In this document: in pieces, positions 8,002 through 17,009 of the stretch
How the letters are laid out: every line of letters begins with the position of its first letter
Numbering within the stretch: position 1 is the stretch's first letter
DNA from: CAYNND01 sp964398775
Lineage (GTDB): Bacteria; Patescibacteriota; Minisyncoccia; Phycocordibacterales; UBA2100
Direction of reading: 5' to 3'
DNA: 64,000 bases
Assembly (NCBI GenBank): GCA_964398775.1
Contig: CAYNND010000005.1
Coordinates: 7,837 to 71,836 of the forward strand
Made by a program: the position numbers and the translations under genes
Notes under the pieces: model-generated
Database searches by the model: none
Told to the model about the DNA's origin: nothing
The model's input: only the letters and a program-made list of their open reading frames with translations

Positions 8002-9108
8002 TTAGCTTCGTTTCTGAAATTTGGATATGTTCAGAAGTACGCCGACTGCCGCAAGTGAAATGAGAAGCGCAGTACCTCCATGACTGACGAAAATCAATGG
8101 ATTTCCGGAATACGGCAAAATACCTACAATCACTGCAATGTTGATAAATGACTGAGTGATGATGAGGAGCGTAATTCCTATGCCTAACAATACTCCAAAC
8201 ATATCAGGTGCACGAACAGATAAGGTGATGCCGCGCAGCGCGAACAATAGAAAACCAAATACGAGGATAAGTGACCCCAGGAAGCCAAACTCTTCCGCAA
8301 AAACAGCAAAAATGGAGTCGCCTATTGGCTCTGGAAGGTATCCAAATTTTTGCACACTCTGGCCAAAACCTCGGCCAAGTATTCCACCTGAGCCTACGGC
8401 GATGAGTGATTGATTTGCCTGGTACCCACTTCCAAGTACATCAGCTGTAGGGTTCATGAATGACATAACACGTTCTCGTGCATGCGGTTTCATGTATAGA
8501 ATGACTGATAAACCCAAGAGTGCAATGAGGCAGACTACTGCGATATCTCGATAGCGCATACCAGCTATGAAAAATACACCAAGCGTCGCAGCGGAGATAA
8601 TCAATAGAACATCTATATCTGGCTGCATGAGAAGTACAGCACATGGAAGAGCAAGGATGCCTCCAAGTCCGCCGAGTGCATACAGTGAGTTCGTGCGAAT
8701 TTCCTTTGTAAATCCTGCGCCAAATGAGGCTGCAGCAAGTATGACTGCATACTTGAGTACTTCAGAAGGCTGAAATGTTGCGACTTGCAGATCTATCCAT
8801 CGTGAGGCGCCTTTTGCGGTTATGCCGAGCCCAGGGATAAACACGAGGGCTGTGAGAAGCATTCCAAATGCATACAAGTAAGGAGCATAGTTTCTGTAGT
8901 GGGTGTAATGGATACTTCGAGTGATTGAGAGTGCTGCAGCTCCACAGCAGAGACCAAGAAAAAATTGGTTACCGATGATACCCATTATTGAAACGGTGCC
9001 ACTGGCAAGGAGCCCAAGAGATGCTGAAAGAAAAATAAGAAAACCACCTATCGCAAGGCATGCTGTGAGTACGGTAAGTACTGTATCGGGGTATGCCTTT
9101 CGAGCCAT
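8002..9108 (-). CDS. ftsW: SEDS peptidoglycan polymerase FtsW/RodA
   Basis: A 368-aa polytopic membrane protein of the SEDS family, the glycosyltransferase that polymerises lipid II. Visible signatures are GASRWIDL near the first large loop, the extracytoplasmic loop with GSGGILGRGFGQS, PEPIGDSIFAVFAEEFGF, and the final FVSHGGTALL. Position between mraY and murG supports the division paralogue FtsW over RodA. The start is set at MARKAYPDT; the upstream extension is Cys/Arg-rich and unlike the family. Confidence 0.92.
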   Translation of the reverse strand: MARKAYPDTVLTVLTACLAIGGFLIFLSASLGLLASGTVSIMGIIGNQFFLGLCCGAAALSITRSIHYTHYRNYAPYLYAFGMLLTALVFIPGLGITAKGASRWIDLQVATFQPSEVLKYAVILAAASFGAGFTKEIRTNSLYALGGLGGILALPCAVLLMQPDIDVLLIISAATLGVFFIAGMRYRDIAVVCLIALLGLSVILYMKPHARERVMSFMNPTADVLGSGYQANQSLIAVGSGGILGRGFGQSVQKFGYLPEPIGDSIFAVFAEEFGFLGSLILVFGFLLFALRGITLSVRAPDMFGVLLGIGITLLIITQSFINIAVIVGILPYSGNPLIFVSHGGTALLISLAAVGVLLNISKFQKRS

Positions 9109-9152
9109 CTTGTATTTATACCACCACTTTAGTGATGGGGCATGTGCATATC

Positions 9153-10214
9153 TTATGCGACGATAGCAAACATGACTCCTGCAACTGCACACATCCAGGA
9201 TACAACCCAGTAGCGCATAGTTACTTTGTAGCTTGGCCACCCAATAGCCTCAAAATGATGATGGAGTGGAGCAATACGCAGTAATTTGGTGCCGTATATT
9301 CGTTTGTATATAAGTTGGGCGATAACTGAAAGTACTGTTACAACAAGTGGGAAGCCTATGATAAGCAATGCGCTGATTCCTACTCCCCCACCCATTGCAT
9401 CTGTCATACAGGCAACAGTTGCAAGAGTGAGAGTCAGAGCCATTGTTCCCGTTTCTGTCATGTAAAAGCGTGCCGGAGGAATGTTAAACCACAGGAATGC
9501 AAGAAGTGAGCCCACTAACATTGCACAAAATGCAGCAAGGTCATATTGCTGTTGCTGAAATGCGACGATTGCATATGCGCTGAAGATAGACGCAAAGACG
9601 CCTCCCGAGAGTCCATCGATGCCGTCAATGATTCCGCTTGCGTAAATGCACATTGCAAAAAACATGAAGAATGGGATAAGAAGCGGACCGATAAGCCATA
9701 CACCCATGAAAGGTACGCTGATGCCAACGACTCCAACTTTTGCATAAAACCACCACCCGAGGAGCCCCGCGAGTGTAGCAACCAAGGCAAGTCGTACACG
9801 TAGTGAAATTCCTTTCGCGTCAGGTTGGCAGTCAAGAACGTCGTTAATAAAACCGACTACGGCCCCGATAAGAAGCGCAGCAAGTGGAATCCATGTTTGA
9901 GAGCGAGAAAGAAAGTTAAATTTAACTGTACCCATGACAGGAAACATAGGTGCAAGTACTGCAATCAAAGCAATAGTTATAAGTGCACTTCCCCACACGA
10001 CTATCCCTCCCATGCGGGGGGTCTTCTTCTCCCCTTCAAGTTTCAGTTTGTTGAACTCTTCAGCGACAGTTCCATCCATGGCAACTTTGCCCGGCTTTTT
10101 TTTCCATGCCTTGTACTGGTATAGGTAGCGCGTGACAAGAGGTGTCATTGCAATTCCTATACAAAAAGACAATGTTGGCGGTACAAGTACCTTTAGAATA
10201 TCGATTGGTATCAT
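9153..10214 (-). CDS. mraY: Phospho-MurNAc-pentapeptide translocase
   Basis: MraY joins phospho-MurNAc-pentapeptide to undecaprenyl phosphate to make lipid I in the inner membrane. The 353-aa protein has about ten membrane segments, the Mg2+/substrate motifs GFINDVLD and IDGIDGLSGG, and the His-rich LHHHFE near the C-terminus. The start at MIPIDIL is supported by TATACT 9 nt upstream. It heads the mraY-ftsW-murG-gltX run. Confidence 0.95.
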   Translation of the reverse strand: MIPIDILKVLVPPTLSFCIGIAMTPLVTRYLYQYKAWKKKPGKVAMDGTVAEEFNKLKLEGEKKTPRMGGIVVWGSALITIALIAVLAPMFPVMGTVKFNFLSRSQTWIPLAALLIGAVVGFINDVLDCQPDAKGISLRVRLALVATLAGLLGWWFYAKVGVVGISVPFMGVWLIGPLLIPFFMFFAMCIYASGIIDGIDGLSGGVFASIFSAYAIVAFQQQQYDLAAFCAMLVGSLLAFLWFNIPPARFYMTETGTMALTLTLATVACMTDAMGGGVGISALLIIGFPLVVTVLSVIAQLIYKRIYGTKLLRIAPLHHHFEAIGWPSYKVTMRYWVVSWMCAVAGVMFAIVA

Positions 10215-10223
10215 ATTCGCGAC

Positions 10224-10268
10224 AGTATATACCCATTGATATGCAGAGCAAATATCGAATGATATACT
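10224..10268. promoter_or_regulatory. Divergent mraY / aquaporin promoters
   Basis: Minus-strand TATACT (10229-10224) lies 9 nt before the mraY ATG, with a possible TTGCTC -35 16 nt further up. Plus-strand TATACT (10263-10268) ends exactly 6 nt before the aquaporin ATG. Confidence 0.6.
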
Positions 10269-10274
10269 TGCGAT

Positions 10275-10877
10275 ATGAACATACAAGCAAAACATATAGC
10301 CGAAGCATTCGGCACATTTATTCTTGCAGTGAGTGTTGCATTATCAGCTCATGCAGGCAACGGTCTGCCTCTGAACACTGCGGTGCTCGCAGCACTCATC
10401 GTGGGTCTATTTGTATTTACTATTGGTTCACTATCGGGTACACATTTAAATCCTGCAGTAACACTTGCGCAACTCGCTCAAAAGAGAATATCTCAGGCAG
10501 ACGCGATGCATTACATTGCAGCGCAGATGATTGGCGGTATCGTTGCAGGCTATATTGTACTTGGTACGGGCATGTTTCGTTTTTCACACATACTTTCGTT
10601 TGAGCCTACAGTATTTATAGCAGAAATATTTGGCGCGATGATACTTATGTTTGGTATTGCATCTGTTGTACTTAATCGCGTTCAGGCATCAGGTGCACCT
10701 TTTGTTATCGGTGGTTCACTTCTTGCGGGTGTTATGCTTGCGCTGCTTATGGGTGGCATTGGCATCATTAACCCAGCAGTTGCAATTGCACTTGGTGAGC
10801 TCACACTTGCGACACTCTTTGGTCCAGTCATTGGTGCTACGATCGGGATGTACTTCTACCCCCTACTGGTTGAATAG
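10275..10877 (+). CDS. Aquaporin-like MIP channel
   Basis: A 200-aa member of the major intrinsic protein family with six predicted membrane segments and both half-helix NPA motifs: GTHLNPAVT (residues 55-63) and GIINPAVAI (about 155-163). It would carry water or small neutral solutes. Two things are odd. It is shorter than usual (about 230 aa), and the second NPA lacks the following Arg of the ar/R selectivity filter (Val instead), so its selectivity may differ. A leaderless promoter and a strong terminator make it a single-gene unit. Confidence 0.85.
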   Translation: MNIQAKHIAEAFGTFILAVSVALSAHAGNGLPLNTAVLAALIVGLFVFTIGSLSGTHLNPAVTLAQLAQKRISQADAMHYIAAQMIGGIVAGYIVLGTGMFRFSHILSFEPTVFIAEIFGAMILMFGIASVVLNRVQASGAPFVIGGSLLAGVMLALLMGGIGIINPAVAIALGELTLATLFGPVIGATIGMYFYPLLVE

Positions 10878-10884
10878 TACTTTC

Positions 10885-10910
10885 AAAAAAGACCCGTACG
10901 GGTCTTTTTT
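10885..10910. terminator. Bidirectional intrinsic terminator
   Basis: A perfect 26-bp palindrome: A6 then GACCCGTACGGGTC then T6. It separates the converging aquaporin and D,D-carboxypeptidase genes and can end transcription from both sides; its last two bases form part of the carboxypeptidase stop codon. Confidence 0.9.
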
Positions 10911-11892
10911 ATTTCTTTTCAGAATGCTGAAGTGCATCGACAAGCTTACGAATGTCCGTAAAGCGTGATTCCTTTGTTGATCCAAGCACTACGACAGCAA
11001 CAGGTTCATTAATTGAACGATCAAAGACTATCGCGAGGTTCCCACCTGCAAGTTCCGTATAACCTGTTTTCCCCCCAATGAGCGATGGTATAAGGGGTAT
11101 AACTTCATTTGTGTTTCGTGCAGCATGTGTTATTCCAGAATTCGAAGTAAATGTGTCGTACGGCTTCATTGTTGCCTCGATAAGTTCAGGCTTTTTCTTC
11201 ACGATGTATGCAAGTAGTTTTGCAATATCTTGCGCAGAGCCATACGCACCTGCCGTCACAGGTCCGGTATCGAGTCCCGTCTCATCAGTAAATTCAACGC
11301 TTGTTAGTCCAAGTCCACTTGCCCGTTCATTCATCAAACGAATAAACGCGAGTCGAGGTCCTTCACCTTCCCGCGCTTCAAGTGCGCCAACATGTTTTGC
11401 GAGTGCTACTGCGGCATCGTTTGATGAAGTGATGAGCATGAAATCAATTAAATCTTTTGCCTTCCATAGTTCAGAAGCAAATAGCGTACTGTCACCTTCT
11501 TGACTCAATGCATCACGCGTGACAGTTATTGTGGTTTCAGGTTCTACATACTCAAGAGTGACAAGTGCTGTCATGAGCTTGGTTATAGATGCCAGCGGCA
11601 TTTTCTCGTTTGCATTCTTTTGATACAGCTGGACGTTATTTGTTATATCAAGCACAGCAACTGCACGTGCATCAAGCTGCTCAGGCTCGCGCATTGGTTG
11701 TACTGTCGGTACTTCAGGCTCGATAGGTGTATTTCTTTGCTGTATTGCACCGCTGACTTGTGCTCCCAATTTCTTTGCTCCAGATGTTATCGCATTTTCA
11801 AAACGGCTCTGTGAACCTAGTGCGGCACCAGCAACGAAAATTGCTATTGCTAGAAACGAGTAAATTGCTATGTATTTCTGGATTTTATTCAC
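10909..11892 (-). CDS. Serine-type D-Ala-D-Ala carboxypeptidase
   Basis: A 327-aa low-molecular-weight penicillin-binding protein that trims the terminal D-Ala of peptidoglycan peptides. An N-terminal hydrophobic segment (residues 7-27) exports it. The three active-site motifs are present: S102-I-T-K105, S156-S-N158 and K275-T-G. It has no obvious C-terminal amphipathic anchor beyond the catalytic domain. The start codon is GTG, with TAGAAT 7 nt upstream. It is related to the DacA/PBP5 and PbpG group; I cannot tell endopeptidase from carboxypeptidase specificity. Confidence 0.9.
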   Translation of the reverse strand: MNKIQKYIAIYSFLAIAIFVAGAALGSQSRFENAITSGAKKLGAQVSGAIQQRNTPIEPEVPTVQPMREPEQLDARAVAVLDITNNVQLYQKNANEKMPLASITKLMTALVTLEYVEPETTITVTRDALSQEGDSTLFASELWKAKDLIDFMLITSSNDAAVALAKHVGALEAREGEGPRLAFIRLMNERASGLGLTSVEFTDETGLDTGPVTAGAYGSAQDIAKLLAYIVKKKPELIEATMKPYDTFTSNSGITHAARNTNEVIPLIPSLIGGKTGYTELAGGNLAIVFDRSINEPVAVVVLGSTKESRFTDIRKLVDALQHSEKK

Positions 11893-11961
11893 AAAAACGA
11901 TTCTAGCCTAGAATTGGCTTAACTGCAATCTTTGTGCTCAAAATATAGTGGATGGATTGAG

Positions 11962-12543
11962 CTAATCTTCAGACTCTTCAATCTTCTCTTCAACTGCAAG
12001 GTCAGTACTCTGTTGCGCCTTCTGTTCAAAAGCTGAGAGTGCTGTGACAATTTCTTGTCGGTTAGGAATTGCCTCAAGAGAGGTAACGCCGAGGTGTGCA
12101 AGTGCTTCTGGTGATGGTAGGTACGTCACCTGAGTTCCTTCTTGCATTCTTGATATGAGGCCACGCATGCGGAGTGTGCGGAGTGAAAATGCAGAATTTA
12201 CACCTCGTATTGAATCGATTTCAGTTTGCGTACTTTTCCCACGGTAGAGTAAAATACCCAGTACTTCAAGCGATGCAGGGCCTATCTCCTTCGCAAGGCC
12301 TTCCTTATGCAATGTTTCAATAAAAGGCATGCATTCTTTTGCTATGCGAAGTGAGACTTCAGACTCAGTTGCAACCACAGTTATTCCTCGTGTGGTGCCG
12401 TACATCTGTGCAAGCGTTCCTACAGCGGATGCAATATCTTCTTGAGTGGCTCCAGTTATCTGGGCGAGGGATTTCATAGACGCATTGCCGCCTTCGTAAA
12501 ATAGGAATGCTTCAATTTTCTGTATGAGAGTAGGTTCTTCCAT
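11962..12543 (-). CDS. scpB: Segregation and condensation protein B
   Basis: ScpB (193 aa) is the winged-helix kleisin partner that with ScpA and SMC compacts and segregates the chromosome. The family pattern is clear: an N-terminal winged helix (IEAFLFYEGGNASMKSLAQI), then ASLEVLGILLYRGKSTQTEID and the conserved IDSIRGVNSAFSLRTL. It starts 1 nt after scpA, so the two are translationally linked. Confidence 0.92.
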   Translation of the reverse strand: MEEPTLIQKIEAFLFYEGGNASMKSLAQITGATQEDIASAVGTLAQMYGTTRGITVVATESEVSLRIAKECMPFIETLHKEGLAKEIGPASLEVLGILLYRGKSTQTEIDSIRGVNSAFSLRTLRMRGLISRMQEGTQVTYLPSPEALAHLGVTSLEAIPNRQEIVTALSAFEQKAQQSTDLAVEEKIEESED

Positions 12544-12544
12544 G

Positions 12545-13273
12545 TTATGCAGTTGTTGAATGAATCATAAGGATGTCGTCAGCATGTCCTTGCTGTTCAG
12601 CTTCAACCATACCAAGTTTTACCAACTCAAGCAAAGCAAGAAATAACACAACTACATCATTGCGATGACTTCCTGCGGCAGTTGTTCGAAACGAGGTATG
12701 CGTCGAGCTCCGCAATACTCGCTCCTTGATGCGCTCTATCATTTCTTCAATACTGACAGTTTTGTACACCGCCGCCTTTGGATGCTCCTTTGCAAACACA
12801 GGAAGCGCGTTCATAAGTTCTCCGATTGAAATAGAGATATTGTGCAGTGTCATATCTGATGACGGAGCAAAACATTCTGCGCGTTGAGGTTCTTTCCTAA
12901 ATTCAGCCAGGTAATTAGTACCCCAAACTCGCTCGAGTCCTTTTGCTGCTTTCTTGTACAGTGCATAGCGCTCCAGAGCAGTAGTGAGGTCTTCAACTTG
13001 AATCTCTTCTTCCTCCGTGAGGTGAAAATCAGGAAGTAAGGAGCGTGATTTTATGAGTACCAAGGTCGCAGCTATGGCGATGTATGAAGCTCGGTCATAC
13101 ATAGGGATAGTGTTTGCACGGACATACTCAATGTAGGCATCTGCAACAGAAGCGAGTGATACTTCATTAATAAACAATTTCCGTTTCTCTACAAGCTCAA
13201 GTAGCACATCAAGTGGGCCGCTAAAGTTTTCTACAGAAAGTGTAAATCGTTTTTGTGCTGTATCTGCTCCCAT
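12545..13273 (-). CDS. scpA: Segregation and condensation protein A (kleisin)
   Basis: ScpA (242 aa from the chosen start) bridges SMC heads. FSGPLDVLLELVEKRKLFINEVSLASVADAYIEY is the N-terminal kleisin signature, and the C-terminal winged helix (VVLFLALLELVKLGMVEAEQ) binds the SMC head. The start at MGADTAQKRF is 1 nt past the upstream stop; the longer frame overlaps the M29 gene. No smc gene is in the window. Confidence 0.92.
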   Translation of the reverse strand: MGADTAQKRFTLSVENFSGPLDVLLELVEKRKLFINEVSLASVADAYIEYVRANTIPMYDRASYIAIAATLVLIKSRSLLPDFHLTEEEEIQVEDLTTALERYALYKKAAKGLERVWGTNYLAEFRKEPQRAECFAPSSDMTLHNISISIGELMNALPVFAKEHPKAAVYKTVSIEEMIERIKERVLRSSTHTSFRTTAAGSHRNDVVVLFLALLELVKLGMVEAEQQGHADDILMIHSTTA

Positions 13274-13274
13274 G

Positions 13275-14504
13275 TTACAGGGTAAATTCACCCTTTGCAT
13301 ATAGTACCACTTCACTTCCATCATGCATATGCGCAATCACAGTTCGAGGTGCCGTAGAAATGATATCGGTGTGAACCGACGAGTCGTTAAAGCCTAAGTC
13401 AGCAAACTCCTCCTGTGTCATGTCTGAAAGTGCTCCTGTGCATGTCGTCTTGTACGCCATTCCGAGTGCTATATGAGTATTTCCATACGGTCCACCAATG
13501 TTTTCATCGTAGAGAGTTTCAGCCATAAACTTAGTTATACGTGATGTTCTCCTGTCTGTTAGTGAAAACTCACCAATCTTGTCAGCCCCAGGTGTTGCGA
13601 TCATTTCTTTAAGGAGTTTCTCGTTTGTCTTTGCTTTTGAATGTATTACTTTTCCGTCTTTGAATGTAAGCTCGATTCCAGTTATGCGATTGCCATATCG
13701 GTATAATGGCTGATTGAATCGAATCCATCCATTCGTGCCCCTCCAGTCAGGAGAAGTAAATATTTCAAAACTTGGAATATTTGCACCACTTCCTCCGAGC
13801 CATGCACGATTCTTGCCGAGTGTAATCCATAAGTCAGCATCTGTACCGACAATGTGTAGCTTATCTATCTTGTGAGATATTGCATTTAGTTTGCCTCTCG
13901 TTTTCTCGATAAGTGCAAACATTTTCTTCCATTCTTGTATCGGATCTTTCTTGTCTAAGAAGCACGCCTTTATGATTTGATCCCAGTATTGTTTGTGAGT
14001 GAGCCCAGCCTCTTTCGCCATTGCCTCAGTTCCAAAAAGTGCTATGGTCCATGAGAATTTTCCTCTGAGTTCTTTTTCACTTTCCCAGTCTCTAAACTGT
14101 TTCCACACTTTTCCCCGACGCATAATTTTTTTTGGGTCAATACCTTTCAATTCGTGAGGGTTTGCATGAGCAAGTATGTGTATCGAATGATCGATAGTAT
14201 CTACCAGTCCACGGACGTACTTTTCAGGGAACCAGTCTATCTGCTCAGAGGTTGCAAGTTCGAAAAACTCACGAGTCCCGGAGCGACGGCTTGCAGTACC
14301 GTCTGGCAAGAAATTAGGAATCAAGTGCCCACCTGCTTTTAAAATTTCCTTGCGAAGTTCGATAAACAAATCACGAGAAGCCTCAGGAGCGTTTAAATGC
14401 ACTACTTCACCTTTTCGAATCCCTTTACCTCCATTGAGTGCAAAACGTACAAGTACTTTCGCATAGCGCTCAAGAATGAGTTTGCTTGGTGTGTATTTTG
14501 CCAT
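13275..14504 (-). CDS. M29-family metallo-aminopeptidase
   Basis: A 409-aa aminopeptidase of the thermophilic M29 family (AmpS/PepS type), which uses a co-catalytic metal pair to remove N-terminal residues from peptides. Likely metal ligands are Glu in IPSFEIFTSPD, Glu in IGEFSL, His in GNTHIALGMAY and His/Asp in SSVHTDII, in the family order. It is cytosolic, with no signal peptide. It lies 4 nt after aspS and 1 nt before scpA, so it is in one transcription unit with them. Probable role: peptide recycling in a host-dependent cell (inference). Confidence 0.88.
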   Translation of the reverse strand: MAKYTPSKLILERYAKVLVRFALNGGKGIRKGEVVHLNAPEASRDLFIELRKEILKAGGHLIPNFLPDGTASRRSGTREFFELATSEQIDWFPEKYVRGLVDTIDHSIHILAHANPHELKGIDPKKIMRRGKVWKQFRDWESEKELRGKFSWTIALFGTEAMAKEAGLTHKQYWDQIIKACFLDKKDPIQEWKKMFALIEKTRGKLNAISHKIDKLHIVGTDADLWITLGKNRAWLGGSGANIPSFEIFTSPDWRGTNGWIRFNQPLYRYGNRITGIELTFKDGKVIHSKAKTNEKLLKEMIATPGADKIGEFSLTDRRTSRITKFMAETLYDENIGGPYGNTHIALGMAYKTTCTGALSDMTQEEFADLGFNDSSVHTDIISTAPRTVIAHMHDGSEVVLYAKGEFTL

Positions 14505-14508
14505 ATGT

Positions 14509-15855
14509 TTATTCTGTTACTTCTGCATTCAATCGCTTATCGATGCGTGTCATGTCGCGTGGGAATGCAGCAGCCTCCTTCACATTCTTTAATTCAAGCA
14601 TGCGTGCGGTAAAGCGCTCAAGTCCTGTGGAGCAGCCACCGTGTGGAGGCATACCTGATTTGAATGCTTCGAGATAGAAGCCGAACTTTTCAGGGTCCAT
14701 GCCACGTTCTTTGATTCGCTCCACCAACTCATCGTGGTCGTGTATTCGTTGAGAACCACTATTGATTTCAAGTCCACGAAAGAGCAAGTCGAAACTTTTT
14801 GAGAATCCTGGTCGTGCAGCATCAGCGTATGTATAAAAGGCACGCTTCTTTGTTGGGTAGTGCGTGATGAAGACAAAGTCAGTACCTTTCTCTCGTGCCG
14901 ACCATTCGCAAATAAGTCGCTCATGCTCTGGCTCCATATCTGGCTCTCCAACACAGGTAATACCGTACTCCTTCTGGATAATTTCTTGAGCTTCTGTCAA
15001 GGTGAGTACAACAAATTTCTCTCCAAGTAATGGAACGCTAGTACCAATTCGTGCGAAAATAGGAGCGTGTCGCTTCTCTACTTCCGTGACTACCGAGCGT
15101 ACAACCTTTTCGAGCATATCCATTACCTCAGTATGGTCATCGATAAAGCCCATCTCAAAATCCATTTGTGTGAGCTCGCTGAGGTGTCGTGTTGTTGCTG
15201 ATTTCTCTGCTCTGAAAATTTTTGCAATGGTGAATGCGCGCTCAAATGGACCTACCATTATTTGCTTGTAGAACTGAGGACTTGTTGCGAGATACGCGTC
15301 ATGATCGTTGTAGTACTGTACTTTGAAAACTGCAGCCCCGCCCTCTGCATCACCGCCGACAAGTGCTGGTGCTTGAAATTCAGTAAAACCTTCGGTGCGG
15401 AGTGTCTCTCGGTAGGTGTTAACGATTGTTCCTTGAACAGTGAAGATGTCGCGTGCTCGTTGCTGCCTGAGTGTAAGTGGTAGATGGTCAAAGTAAGTTT
15501 CAAGATTTACATCCGCTTCAACTTCAAATGGTAATTCATGTGTTTTTCCAAGTACGGTAAGGTTTTGAATCTGGAGCTCTAATGTTCCATTTTGCTCATC
15601 AGGTTTTTTTGTTTTTTCGCCGCGCTCTACAACTGTCCCTATAATTGACACCGGACTCTGTATGCGTGCGGCATCAGTTGCAGCGAATGCTTCTGCTGCA
15701 CTTGCATGCACAACAGCTTGTATGATCCCCGTTCTGTCTCGCACTACAAGGAAGATAAGTTTTCCATGGTCACGTCGTATATCAACCATGCCCGCCACTG
15801 TAACTGTCTTTCCAATATGGCTCCCCAGTGTATCAATAAGTGTTCTCTCCTTCAT
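14509..15855 (-). CDS. aspS: Aspartyl-tRNA synthetase, archaeal-type
   Basis: A class IIb synthetase of 448 aa: N-terminal OB-fold anticodon domain (residues 1-110), then the catalytic core with motif 2 FRAEKSATTRHLSELTQMDFEMGF in its archaeal/eukaryal form and motif 3 GCSTGLERFTARML. The bacterial GAD insertion is absent, which explains the length (bacterial AspRS is about 590 aa). Such enzymes are often non-discriminating and also make Asp-tRNA-Asn for amidation; no asnS or gatCAB is in view. The TAAGTA 6 nt before the ATG is a weak -10 candidate. Confidence 0.9.
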   Translation of the reverse strand: MKERTLIDTLGSHIGKTVTVAGMVDIRRDHGKLIFLVVRDRTGIIQAVVHASAAEAFAATDAARIQSPVSIIGTVVERGEKTKKPDEQNGTLELQIQNLTVLGKTHELPFEVEADVNLETYFDHLPLTLRQQRARDIFTVQGTIVNTYRETLRTEGFTEFQAPALVGGDAEGGAAVFKVQYYNDHDAYLATSPQFYKQIMVGPFERAFTIAKIFRAEKSATTRHLSELTQMDFEMGFIDDHTEVMDMLEKVVRSVVTEVEKRHAPIFARIGTSVPLLGEKFVVLTLTEAQEIIQKEYGITCVGEPDMEPEHERLICEWSAREKGTDFVFITHYPTKKRAFYTYADAARPGFSKSFDLLFRGLEINSGSQRIHDHDELVERIKERGMDPEKFGFYLEAFKSGMPPHGGCSTGLERFTARMLELKNVKEAAAFPRDMTRIDKRLNAEVTE

Positions 15856-15905
15856 AAAAAGTACTTAATTCTTAAAAATGCGGTTTATATGGATGTAAGG
15901 TAAAT

Positions 15906-15923
15906 ATGCCGCTTGCACGGCAT
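15906..15923. terminator. Possible weak terminator hairpin after trpS
   Basis: ATGCCG-cttgca-CGGCAT forms a 6-bp stem in the gap between trpS and aspS, followed on the minus strand by ATTTA rather than a T run. Weak. Confidence 0.3.
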
Positions 15924-15964
15924 TTGTATTCGCATTGCTATATGCTCGAATACGCTCCATATCG

Positions 15965-16978
15965 CTAGTATATCTTAAAACCGAATGCTTCACGAACTTC
16001 GGAAAGTGATTGCGCGGCAAGCGTCCGTGCTCGCTCAGTGCCTTCCCGTAAGATGCGCTTCACCTCACCTGGATTTGATTCATAGTACCTCCGCCTTTCT
16101 CTGATTGGTTCCAGGAACTGATTCATTACAGCAACAAGATATCGCTTCACTTCCATATCACCAACACGCCCTTCTCGGTATCGCACTTTAAAATCGGCAA
16201 TTGCTTCTGTGTGCTCTGCAGAACCGAATGTATCTAAGTACATAAAAACGGGGTTACCCTCAACTGTTCCCGGGTCTGTCGCGCGGATGCGCTTTGGATC
16301 CGTGTACATACCCATTACTTTTCGCTCAACTTCCTCTGCTGCTTCGCCAAGGAAAATTGTATTGCCGATACTCTTACTCATCTTTGGGCTTCCATCAGTT
16401 CCTACAAGTTTGCCAACACGGCCTACAAGTCCTTCCGGCTCTGGAAAGATAGTTCTTCCAGCATGTGTATTCATATCACGAGCAATTTCCCGCGACTGTT
16501 CAAGGTGTGCAAGCTGGTCTACACCAACTGGCACAAGGTCGCCTTTTACGCACAAAATGTCTGCTGCTTGATAGATTGGATAATTTACAAATCCAAGCGA
16601 ATATATGTCGCCCAAACCCTTAATTTTTATCTCATCTTTAATTGTTGGATTTCTAAGTGCTGTGGCGTGTGTCACATACATACTGAAGAATGCAGCAAGT
16701 TCATATATCTCTGGAACACCAGATTCAGCAAAGAAAGTTACTTTCTCAGGATCAAGTCCCACTGCAAGGTTATCAGTGGTAGTTTCAAGGAGATACTCAC
16801 CGACTTTCTGAGGTTCTTTGTGTAGTGTTGTGAGCGCGTGCAGGTCAGCCTCAATTATAAAAGTTTCGTAGTCATGCTGCAGTTTTACTCTGTTCTCAAG
16901 TGTTCCCACATAATGCCCAATGTGAAGCTTCCCTGTCGGTGTATCCCCAGTAAGTATACGCTTTTTTCTTTCAGTCAT
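15965..16978 (-). CDS. trpS: Tryptophanyl-tRNA synthetase
   Basis: A class I synthetase (337 aa) that charges tRNA-Trp. The HIGH motif is GDTPTGKLHIGHYVG, the KMSKS motif SPKMSKSIGN, and the Trp-pocket helix region VPVGVDQLAHLEQSREIARDMN is clear. TACCAT ends 6 nt before the ATG, indicating its own start. Confidence 0.95.
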   Translation of the reverse strand: MTERKKRILTGDTPTGKLHIGHYVGTLENRVKLQHDYETFIIEADLHALTTLHKEPQKVGEYLLETTTDNLAVGLDPEKVTFFAESGVPEIYELAAFFSMYVTHATALRNPTIKDEIKIKGLGDIYSLGFVNYPIYQAADILCVKGDLVPVGVDQLAHLEQSREIARDMNTHAGRTIFPEPEGLVGRVGKLVGTDGSPKMSKSIGNTIFLGEAAEEVERKVMGMYTDPKRIRATDPGTVEGNPVFMYLDTFGSAEHTEAIADFKVRYREGRVGDMEVKRYLVAVMNQFLEPIRERRRYYESNPGEVKRILREGTERARTLAAQSLSEVREAFGFKIY

Positions 16979-16984
16979 CTGTAG

Positions 16985-16990
16985 ATGGTA
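16985..16990 (-). promoter_or_regulatory. -10 of trpS
   Basis: TACCAT on the minus strand ends 6 nt before the trpS ATG at 16978. Confidence 0.4.
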
Positions 16991-17009
16991 TCAAAAAAAT
17001 ACAAAATGG

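Noticed and set aside
9108..9240. The longer FtsW N-terminus (44 extra residues)
   Set aside because: The extension is Cys/Arg-rich, overlaps mraY and lacks any family match; MARKAYPDT is the natural start.
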